A DNA stretch of 64,000 bases from Asterella californica. Taxonomy: Eukaryota; Streptophyta; Marchantiopsida; Marchantiales; Aytoniaceae. Location of the stretch: positions 868,001 to 932,000 of the forward strand of contig JAYKYS010000005.1 of assembly GCA_036924285.1 (NCBI GenBank), read 5' to 3'. Positions 56,101 to 64,000 of this stretch are shown here, piece after piece. Each line of letters opens with the position of its first letter. Positions within the stretch are counted from its first letter, which is position 1. The position numbers and the translations under genes were made by a program. The notes below the pieces were generated by a model. The model made no database searches and was not told the DNA's origin. It worked only from the letters and a program-made list of their open reading frames with translations.

Positions 56101-56525
56101 CCACAACCAACCTTACTCTGATCGGCAGTCGTAAATTCAACCCTCGCTTCATCGGGCCTTTCTCTGTTGTCCGGAGAATTGGAGCAGTGGCATATCAACT
56201 CGAACTTCCACCCCACATGAAGATTCATCCGGTTTTTCATGTGTCTTTATTACGGCGATATACACCACGACCTCCTCAATTTGGCAATTCGCAAGAGTCG
56301 CGACCACTGCCTCAAATTATCGATGGCGAGGAAGAGTTTGAAGTGGAATGCATCTTAAAGAAACGTGTTCGTGGGACTCGTCATCAACGGGTAGATTATT
56401 TGGTCAAATGGAAAGGCTATCCATTACATGAAGCAACATGGGAACCTGCAACCAATCTTGCACACGCCCCACTCATAGTGCAAGCTTTCGAACAGCAGTT
56501 GAGCAACGAGGACGTTGCTTCTTAA
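53064..56525 (+). pseudogene. Ty3-D Pol (protease, RT, RNase H, integrase, chromodomain)
   Basis: Frame open from 53064 in the -1 frame relative to gag, interrupted once by TAG at 54960-54962. The retropepsin site reads [13 protein letters not shown] (D-P-G in place of D-S-G) and continues [12 protein letters not shown] has [27 protein letters not shown] and the FLDD box ([11 protein letters not shown]). RNase H has [16 protein letters not shown] and [12 protein letters not shown]. The stop falls in the RNase H/linker end (after RWAEW), where a Gln codon is usual. The integrase follows with HDSAIAGHMGAEKTLEAV, CAMCQQ, SMDLVCELP, ITDRGPQFTS and DGQTERANRT. The C-terminal chromodomain reads YLVKWKGYPLHEATWEP. 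Chromodomains direct insertion to marked chromatin. Confidence 0.93.
53082..53151 (+). promoter_or_regulatory. -1 ribosomal frameshift signal of Ty3-D
   Basis: Slippery heptamer G GGA AAC at 53082-53088 in the gag frame, then a 6-nt spacer GAAGAA. Stem 1 is CACCAGTAA (53095-53103, including the gag stop) paired with TTACTGGTG (53119-53127), nine perfect pairs. Loop bases CCTCGC (53109-53114) pair perfectly with GCGAGG (53146-53151). Together they form an H-type pseudoknot. The -1 frame is open from 53064. Confidence 0.9.
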
Positions 56526-56538
56526 AAGGGGGGAGGTT
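56524..56538 (+). other. Ty3-D polypurine tract
   Basis: AAAAGGGGGGAGGTT lies directly before the 3' LTR and just after the pol stop. Confidence 0.85.
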
Positions 56539-56992
56539 TGTAATAAGTAGAGTCCTACTTATCAACTAGAGGAGAAATTGGTTTGGTAGAAGTCCTTGGT
56601 ATAAGAATTAGTTACGGCTAAGTTGGCCGAAGAATACATGCAGCAAATAGTACTTCTATCAATAGGCGAGTGCGCCAAAAGTCCGCCGGGAAACTTCCAG
56701 AAGGAAGTTTCTAGAAAGAAGCTTCTTGAAGTTTCCAGCCGGGAAGCTTCCAGAAGGAAGTTTCTAGAAAGAAGCTTCTAGAACTTTCCAGCGAGCCTTC
56801 TACGTGGCTCATTCTGAACCTCTAGATGTTGTTCTAGATCTAAGGCTGCATGTAAGCCACATCAGCGATCCGCGTGAGAGATGAGCATTGGCCGGAAGCT
56901 GATCATGTACTATTCCTCTCACTATATAAAGGCCGCGAATGCACCACCACGGACATTCGAGTTTCGAGTTCACTCTAGAGCCTCATCTTACA
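56539..56992 (+). repeat. Ty3-D 3' LTR
   Basis: 454 bp. It matches the 5' LTR except for about eight substitutions and a 38-bp insertion (56751-56788) that copies the neighbouring heat-shock element block. Confidence 0.96.
56690..56788 (+). promoter_or_regulatory. Expanded heat-shock element cluster in Ty3-D 3' LTR
   Basis: Three-unit elements at 56690-56702, 56723-56735, 56743-56755 and 56776-56788, plus two-unit elements at 56709-56716 and 56762-56769. The 38-bp duplication raises the count from two to four three-unit elements. If this LTR templates the next 5' LTR or drives flanking DNA, heat response could be stronger (inference). Confidence 0.78.
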
Positions 56993-57429
56993 GAATCCTC
57001 TTCGTGGTAAACTTGTTGATAACAAAGTTAAAAGTTTCAGACATATAGTTCTCTCTTGCTCATGTATAGAAGTACATATTCGTGAGTGTGATGACCCGTG
57101 TGAGGAAACTCATCATGACCAAGTGCGTAGGTCCATCTACATCGAGTACAGACGTCCAGAGGTCAGAAATGACATAAAAGCTAACATATTCAGAAGTGGT
57201 TAGTCGAGGATGGAAACTTACTCTTCATGTAATATGTGTCAGATGCCGGTCTATTCAAGTCAAGTAGATTGCAACATGGTCGAGGTATTCTAGTTTCGCA
57301 CGGGAGGATAAAACATGTAATATGATCTCCAACCCATATGATCTGTAGCATTTTGGATGTCTAAACACAACAGTGATGCGTCATCCTCCTCTTGATCATA
57401 ACATCCATCCTCACCAACGATTCTCTTGA

Positions 57430-57970
57430 CATTCAATTATGCACATGTATAAATCCACCCTTTCAACTTGTCAACAATGCCATGTTCAGCCAACTCAAGG
57501 TACATCACCCGTCGAGTAAGCACATGATCTCCTAAATTCAATCCTCTCATCATGACCACTCGCTGAACTAGTTGGGGCTTGTTTCCAACAACTGATGCTA
57601 CTTGAGAGCGTAGCCACTCGTAGTACACAAGTCACCAAGTGTCTCTTTGTGAGGAGCTCTAAGTCAATGGTCATCTCTGCATCTTCAATGACTCTGAGGA
57701 CACGCTTCTTGTTCATCACATCGGTCAAGAACTTCTTGATCACGTTCTTGCACTTGTGTCATAAGTCCTTCTAGTTGACAACTGTGACAGAGTAAGATGT
57801 CATCCACTGATGTCTTGTCGTCATGCATCATCTCGTCTGGCACTATCCCACGAGCTAGCAATCGCTGAAAGCTCTCCTCAAACGCACGGTCCTCAATAAG
57901 TCATGCATTATTTCTTGTCTTCACACGTATCATATTCACCAACTCTATCACACGATCATCATTTGCGTCG
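57430..57970 (-). pseudogene. Remnant of an unassigned coding sequence
   Basis: The minus strand reads DRAFEESFQRLLARGIVPDE and MMHDDKTSVDDILL, then (after a frame change) KNVIKKFLTDVMNKKRVLRV and MTIDLELLTKRHLV, with LRVATLSSSISCWKQAPTSS and YLELAEHGIVDKLKGWIY further on. The amino-acid pattern is plainly coding-like and stays on one strand, with stops and frameshifts between blocks. I do not recognise a domain. It could be a decayed host gene or an accessory ORF of an unrecognised element. Confidence 0.5.
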
Positions 57971-60540
57971 ATGAATGCACATTTGTTATTGTATCAATTA
58001 TGCATCGAGTCATATCTCAAGTCAGCGTATACAACATAATTTTCTACAAGATCGTGTGTTACATCAAAAATGACCAACTATGCTACAACTCTAATCTGTC
58101 AAGGAAAATAAGAAAGGATAGCATTGAAGGGAAGGTGTTTCAAGACTCACCGTCTACAGGAGCTGCGTTCAAGTTGGAGAAGTGTTTTGCTAACACTTGG
58201 GTCTGTAGCTCGGCCTTCTTTCTGGACCACTGGTCCAACGTCACCTCGACCCACTCTATCTCTCTTCGGTTGTCACTTTGGAAATAGAAGAAATGGGTCC
58301 TCGATACCAATGCTAACCACCCTCTCGGTACATAGAATCCAACTAGGAGAACTCTAGTCTAACACATAATGCAGCTGAGTACATGCGGTGGATATGTCTG
58401 GGATACTATTCTTCTTCGTCGATCTCCATCCATAGATATGTTGATCAAGACATATTAGCTTCACATGCCAATTTTGGTGGATGGAAGAAATGATAGGTGA
58501 CAGAAATGAATGTTCGCATCCGTGGTGAAGACATCCATCTGTAGCTACACTCGATCTCTTTTCCTCATGACATTCATTCAGAATATGAGAATCCGTCACA
58601 ACAACCTCCTCAACATGAGAGTCTAGTATTGTTGTCTAACACCTACAAATAAAAGAGTGAAGGTTACAAACTCTTTACTTACTTTATAAACATATGAAGT
58701 CATATAGAACAATTTTATGCGAGCATAAAGTCAAATGTCAAAAGATAAACAACTGGTCTTCATTGGCTACGCTACCAAGAGCATGCAACACATCCGCATC
58801 CGCAACAAACTCATCAATAACTCTGGATGCGCTCTCCCTCTCCTCTACGATTATAAATGTATCACTCGATAACTTCTCAGCTTCCAAGACGATCTGATCT
58901 ATCCACGACTCAGCTGTGACAAAACAAAAATCTGAATATGGCAACGTGATCCGTACCAAGGTCCAAGAGTTTCATGACCTGCACATACATAGATATCACT
59001 GACTCTTGAACTCTCATCAAACCTGTGGGGACTTCCGGACATCCTCTAGGTGCATGCAATCCCCTGGTGGTCTAAGATGTACTCTAGACGGCATCACTAA
59101 AACAAGAAAGTCTATTGAATTCACTCATGTCTATCCGTCTGGAGGTCCAAGAATGATCTAGTGCTGTAACCAAAATCCACCCAACTGAAAATTAGTACAG
59201 AACTCTAAAGCCAACCCCCAATTTTCACTCTAAAACCTGAGAGAAGTATAATATTACCAAGATGTGAAAGTAAAGTTAGTGTAGATAAAAGTAATATCAA
59301 ACTACATGAATAATAATCTAACTATGAAGCTAGGAAAGAGATAGCTAAACCACCGAAGACCAAACAAATAAAATAACTGGAATAAATAAACTGTTCACTT
59401 ACATATAAAAAAACAAGCAGAGAAAGTGTAACAAAAGATCTCTACTGTAAAATCAGACTGAACTCACTATTTGAACCCAAGAATAAGCTAAGAAGAACAT
59501 GCAAAGCATAAAATTTGACATGAAAACAAAATGAAAAATTGAAAGAGCAAATGCAAGAATGAGTTCAAGAAAACAGAATGAGAGTGAAAAGAAAAACTTC
59601 TGAAGGTTACACTTCTCTACATGTAGCCCACCCTCCAGCAAGGAGGCTGGTTCCGCCTGCCAAGGACCTTCCGGAAGTGCATGCAGGAAATTTATTTTCG
59701 GCATGTAGAAATCTCATTTCCGGCTCGTCGAAAAAGTTATTTAGCTATTGGTCTGCCGGCCGGACCATGTTCTTTGCTTTTTCTTCTCGCGCGTCACATG
59801 GAGATCACGGATGTGTGTTCTTATTGCCAACATTCTGAGTACTCTAACGCATAACAACTTTGTACAAGCACAATTCAAAATTCTAATTTGAATAGATTTT
59901 CTTTCTGCGGTCCTCAGAGTTTCATTCTTTGGGAGAGAAAATACAAAGCCTCTGATCTCTGATTTCGATCAGATAGGTATCAATTTGAAGACCTTCAGAT
60001 TCTTTACGTTAGATCGTTACTTTTTGATGACGAATAAAAACCTGGCAGTTAGGCGTATAATCGATGAGCTAGCCCGTCGAGAGTAAACAAGACTAGTTTT
60101 AATTAACACTACTTAGCGGATGTATATCCCACCCAGTGTTCGGGGAGGTTGTCAAGGAAAAACTGCATTTCACCGGAAATATTTACTGGAGATCGGTGGC
60201 ACTGTTTTACTTCCGGAACCTTCCGTGAATTTTATCCTGAACCATAAACTTTCCGATGATAATTAAATAGGGTAATTTTTTTCCCGAACATCCTGTTTCC
60301 TTCATGTCGACTTTCCGCTCGTTTCTTTTAACGAACTGTTTTTTTCCGTCGTCCCAAAAATTTCTGTTCGTAATTATATTTAAAAACTTTTTTTATTATA
60401 AAATCAATCGTTAATTTTTTAAAAGTTTAGTTTCACTTTGTCTCCGGTTTACGCTCATCTTTTCAATTCCTCCTCCTCGCGAATAGTTTGTAGTTTGGGG
60501 ACATGGCCGACCATGGACAAACAATCAACCTGGCTATATA
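57971..60540. other. No confident genes
   Basis: Minus-strand ORFs at 58599-58354 and 58959-58738 have coding-like composition and might belong to the same decayed sequence as 57430-57970, but no domain is seen. From 59160 to 60540 the DNA is AT-rich and empty to my eye. Confidence 0.4.
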
Positions 60541-60730
60541 CCTAAACTCCCATAAGAGACCTCAGAGTTTTAGCAACCCACCATAGCTAAAACTAAGGTG
60601 GGTTGCTAAAACTAAGGTGGGTTGCTAAAATTCTGAAGTCTCTTGCGGGAGTTGAACCCGAGAACCCCCCAACTGGGGCAAGAGATCATACCCCCTCCGA
60701 AATACAACTGAAAAACAGTTGTATTTCGGA
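60541..60730. repeat. Two hairpins with possible tRNA-like core
   Basis: Hairpin 1: a segment of about 37 bp at 60547-60583 is repeated in inverted orientation at about 60616-60652 (TTTTAGCAACCCACC against GGTGGGTTGCTAAAA). A 20-bp unit ending GGTGGGTTGCTAAAA is duplicated inside. Hairpin 2: TCCGAAATACAACTG (60696-60710) and its perfect reverse complement (60716-60730) around a 5-A loop. Between them, on the minus strand, GGGTTCAACTCCC resembles a Pol III box B. Could be a foldback MITE or a SINE fragment. Confidence 0.6.
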
Positions 60731-60795
60731 GAGGGTTCCCAAGAAGTCCCAGACTGTAAAATGCAAACACATGCAAACAGAGAACCAATTAACTT

Positions 60796-63108
60796 TCAAG
60801 ACAGTGGAGTAGTAACACTGCATGAACCCCGATCAGAAGAACTCGAACTCAAGTGCACAGCAGGATGTGCGTAAAGGTGCCTATACTCCACGCTGTTCCT
60901 CCAGAGAGAAATAGCTTCCGACAGAAGATCTTCGTCTCCTCCAATACCTTGTAAACTCACTCGCATTGTAGCTTCAAGATGTTTGGTTTGAAGTTTATTT
61001 CTAAACTTCGTCTTGATAGCATTCTGGATAGAAAAAGCTCGTTCGCAGACGGAGGTGGAAACACACTGAATGCGTGCAATATTGGCCAAAGTAAACAAAT
61101 TCGGATACTGACCTTCGTACACTTCGTCACCAGACAACATAAACCACAAGTCGTTAAACCGCTTCTCTGCCCATTCTGATCTGCAGTGAATCTTAAAGGA
61201 TCTAAATTCACCTCGAATAGCAGAGGAAGAAATCAAGGCTTTTTGAATACTACCCGAACCGAATGGCAGATCTTGTCTAAAAAAGTCACAAAGCTGCTCT
61301 ATCTCTCTCGCACCCCATTCTCTTACCGCTAGCGCAGTTGAAGGCATCAGAAGAGGGTTCAAAACCTTGAAACAACTAATGACAGAATTATCCTCGAACC
61401 TCTCCTCCAAAGCAGAGCACACAGCTTGAGAAAACTCTTTCTGGAAAAGTAAAGCACTCTCCAAATCTCTGCCAATGCGATCTCTCTCCAAAGTCACTGA
61501 GTGAAACATTTTACCTCTTAGTTCAGACTGAAGGCGCTTCAGATACCCACCTGGAGGACCATACTCTGGCAGAATGTGATATCCTGTGTCCTCGTTCAGA
61601 AGACAAGCGTTGAGATCTGTGGTCTCCACTAAGAAGTTAACACCAATCTCAGTTATCGTAGTCCTCACTAGAGGACCTACATTCGAACAGTCTATGGATA
61701 GACTCTGGAAAGCTTTGTTCAATCTCGCCAAGCTACCTAGAATATCAGCTAAGTAATAAAATATATACAACATTTTGAAAGAACCAAGCTTCTGGAACAA
61801 AGACGAAGCCACACAGTCATCCGATTTTGCAACATCACGAAAGTAAACCAAGACTGACTCGTAACTATCACAGACACTGGTAACAGCTTGCCAACGGCTT
61901 AACCATCGGATCTTCAAGTATCGCTTCATGCACTTTCGTGCATCATTCAATGATTCATGCAACGACGACAGACTTGCCTTACGCTTGGAGCTGCTCTGGA
62001 AATAAGAAGCAAGCGTATTCAGGATACTATCGACATTGTCACTAATCTCTTTGCAGCCAGGACTTTTAGCTGCAGAAAGACTCGCCAAGTTAGTTCGATG
62101 TGCAATACAATGCACAGAAAGCATGTGAGGATTAACCGTACGTTTTAAACGCGCAGCGACTCCATTCCGAACACCGATCATGGTGCTCGCACCATCCGAA
62201 CCAAATCCCATAAAACGATTAGAGTCTAAGTTACAGTCAGAAACAAGACGAGTTACAGCAGAAGTGATAGCTTCAGAGTCTTTCAACCGCATTTGCAACA
62301 ACCCAAGAAAAGATGATTTCACTACACCTTCGTCCAAAAAGGTAGCAAAGACCACTAGATGACCGGTCACAGAGACGTCAGTCGATTCATCCACCATTAT
62401 CCCGAAAAAAGGAGACTTTCTTACCTTGTCCAAGACACGCTTGTGCAGTATCTGACTTATACAGAAGATAATATCTGCACAACTCTTGTCGTCTTGAAAC
62501 ATGGAAGTGGTTATGTCGCCGGTAACAAAATGAAGCATCTTACATAGCTTCGGAAACTTCGAGAAGGAGATACCTTCCTTACCAATAAAGTAAGCAGCAC
62601 GAAATAATGTTAGAACTGCTTTGTCGCATGTCTCCCTCGCGGTTGTCATGGCTTTCTCTATGGTCTTTGCACCCAGTAATTTTACAGTAAGAATTGCCTT
62701 ATGCTCATTTGAGGCAGCATGGTCATGGAAAGCAGAAGTCCTTACATTTCTAGACCCTCTCGTAGCAAAGTGCCCTCGCCCCCTACCTTTCTCGCAGAGT
62801 TTACAAAATACTCTGCCAATGGAAGGATCGAAGCGGATCTAGTCAAAATCAAGGAGCCATTTATCATTCCATGTCTTACAATTATGTAAGATTTCTGTCT
62901 TCTCCGCGGCAGTGAAACGTTCTGTACTAACGCTCTCATCTAAGCTTGCAGTATCTACCTCGATGGATGGTAACTGTACAGTTACCTTCTCGGAAGTGAA
63001 ACCTGAATCGAAAAGACACTTCTGTCTCTTCATTGCTCTAAGCTGTAGACTCTCAAGAAAGAACTGCGCCACTATTATGTCTAAAGGTAACTTGCAGTAT
63101 CTGTTCAC
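60796..63108 (-). pseudogene. hAT-superfamily transposase
   Basis: One frame of about 770 codons broken by a single TAG near 62840. The upstream part (63108-62840) is basic. After the stop comes a zinc-finger-like block (FCKLCEKGRGRGHF, then RTSAFHDHAASNEHKA) of the BED/TTF type. The main ORF (62649-60796, 617 codons) contains the RNase H-like catalytic start GIMVDESTDVSVTGHLVVF and GFGSDGASTMIGVRNGV, then SVHCIAHRTNLA and a long insertion domain. It ends with the hAT dimerisation region VSTSVCERAFSIQNAIKTK and LQTKHLEATMRVSL. It resembles the ZNF862-like branch of hAT. Terminal inverted repeats were not found. It would excise and reinsert DNA with 8-bp target duplications. Confidence 0.88.
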
Positions 63109-63133
63109 AATGATTACCGAGAATCGATGCGAG

Positions 63134-63257
63134 CCGACTCACAGAACTACCACCTCTCGACGCAGACGAGGAAAGACGAGAAGAACTCCGAATGGCCGAC
63201 TCACAGAACTACCACCTCTCAAAGCAGACGAGGAAAGACGAGAAGAACTCCGAATGA
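63134..63257. repeat. 62-bp tandem duplication
   Basis: CCGACTCACAGAACTACCAC at 63134 recurs at 63196. The whole 62-bp unit (with GCAGACGAGGAAAGACGAG and AAGAACTCCGAATG) is present twice with few differences, just upstream of the hAT coding start. Confidence 0.85.
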
Positions 63258-63587
63258 CAGACGGACTTGGAGCAGCTCGCACGCAGCGATGCAGAATGTG
63301 GTGCAAAATGTGAGAGGGGAGGAAGACGCGTAAGGTATGACGTGAAACAGCGGCGAATGTAGGAGGTGAGGAGGTGAGGAGACACTGAAGCGATTGACAA
63401 CAAAATCGAAGCGTAAGTTGCGTAGACCCACATCAGTCACTGTGAACAGTCGAGATTTCCCAGTCGACTCGTGGTCCACGGCCCGCCGCCTGCAGCTTCA
63501 AGTTCAAAATCGGTAAGAAAAGGGCGCGCGCGGTAGTTCAGTCTCAAGAAGCAACAGAAACATAAACTAATCCGACGAGAAGCATCT

Positions 63588-64000
63588 GCACAATGAGACA
63601 ACGGAGAAACAATAAACAAATGCAACGAAAGTACTCGATTGACATGTGCACAATGAGACGGAGACCAGCAATAAACAAATCATACGAGTAGAGCCAGCAG
63701 CCGTAAATGACAAGTATTCGTCTCCGCTTGGTCCAACATGCCCCGCAAGTTCACTGCACAGCACGCACTGTAAGAACTAGCAAGCCTGACACAAAAGCGG
63801 ACGATCGAGTACAACCAGCCCTAAACGACGAAATTTCATCTCCGCCTGGTCAAATATGCCCCGCTAAGTCGATTGATTCGCATCATCGCGTCGACCGCGT
63901 GCCAGGTCCTCTTCCGTCTTGCCAAGACTGCACAGCACGCACTGCAAGAACAAGCAAGTCGACAGAAAAGCAGACGATCGAGTCCAACCAGCCCTAAACG
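63588..64000. repeat. Interspersed short direct repeats at right edge
   Basis: TGCACAATGAGAC recurs at 63588 and 63647. CTCCGC, GGTC and ATGCCCCGC recur at about 63721 and 63839. A block starting CTGCACAGCACGCACTG and ending CCAACCAGCCCTAAACG recurs at 63754 and 63928 (174 bp apart). The array runs off the window. Confidence 0.75.

Larger units (their letters stand above)
50978..56992 (+). mobile_element. Ty3/gypsy chromovirus Ty3-D
   Basis: Complete element with LTRs of 416 and 454 bp (TG..CA ends) and a perfect 5-bp target duplication GAATC at 50973-50977 and 56993-56997. It has an initiator-Met tRNA primer site and a G-rich polypurine tract. Plus-strand order is gag, then pol in the -1 frame (protease, RT, RNase H, integrase, chromodomain). 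The LTRs differ by about eight substitutions plus a 38-bp duplication in the 3' LTR. Only one in-frame stop (54960) breaks pol, so the element is young and close to intact. Confidence 0.97.

Noticed and set aside
1..64000. Canonical rRNA or tRNA genes
   Set aside because: I saw no convincing cloverleaf or rRNA signature by eye; only box A/B-like fragments near 36900 and 60650.

Overview
The window looks like nuclear DNA of a land plant or streptophyte alga. One multi-exon gene has GT-AG introns and ends in blocks I associate with conserved plant proteins. Almost everything else is transposable elements of plant type: Ty3/gypsy, Ty1/copia, PIF/Harbinger, hAT and a non-LTR-like reverse transcriptase. 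The species cannot be named from the sequence. One Ty3 relic carries a cytosine-5 DNA methyltransferase domain, a combination I recall being reported from charophyte algae and dinoflagellates.

Layout. 1-882: GC-rich DNA with a run of hairpins. 883-9639: Ty3-A (minus strand), complete between its LTRs, broken by a few stop codons, with two extra ORFs upstream of gag. 9640-13291: a Ty1/copia element lacking its 5' part but with its 3' LTR. 14950-16800: a decayed PIF/Harbinger transposase. 18520-19598 and 37062-38576: the two halves of one reverse-transcriptase ORF, split by about 17.5 kb of nested elements. That insert is Ty3-B (minus strand, old, heavily mutated), itself split at 20578/29287 by Ty3-C (20579-29286, minus strand, very young, both LTRs 1373 bp). 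38577-42115: AT-rich DNA without recognisable genes. 43924-47761: the single host gene (five exons). 50978-56992: Ty3-D (plus strand, young, perfect 5-bp target-site duplication, chromodomain integrase). 57430-57970: remnant of an unassigned coding sequence. 60796-63108: hAT-family transposase with one stop. 63134-64000: short tandem and interspersed repeats.

Main discoveries. (1) Ty3-B places a C5 DNA methyltransferase-like domain between protease and reverse transcriptase (motifs I, IV, VI, VIII and X can be read on the minus strand at 33300-32340). Its integrase ends in a PHD-finger-like module that the Ty3-C insertion has separated from the rest. One retroelement lineage thus encoded a DNA-methylation writer and a chromatin-reader-like module; this copy is dead. 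(2) Ty3-C and Ty3-D each carry a textbook -1 ribosomal frameshift signal at a gag-pol overlap. Both have a canonical slippery heptamer (GGGTTTT and GGGAAAC), exactly 6 nt of spacer, and a stem whose loop pairs 6 bp with downstream sequence (H-type pseudoknot). (3) The Ty3-D LTRs hold a dense cluster of perfect heat-shock elements upstream of the TATA box, and the cluster is enlarged by 38 bp in the 3' LTR. This suggests a heat-responsive retrotransposon.

Most coding relics other than the host gene contain stops or frameshifts. I describe the breaks but give no repaired sequences.
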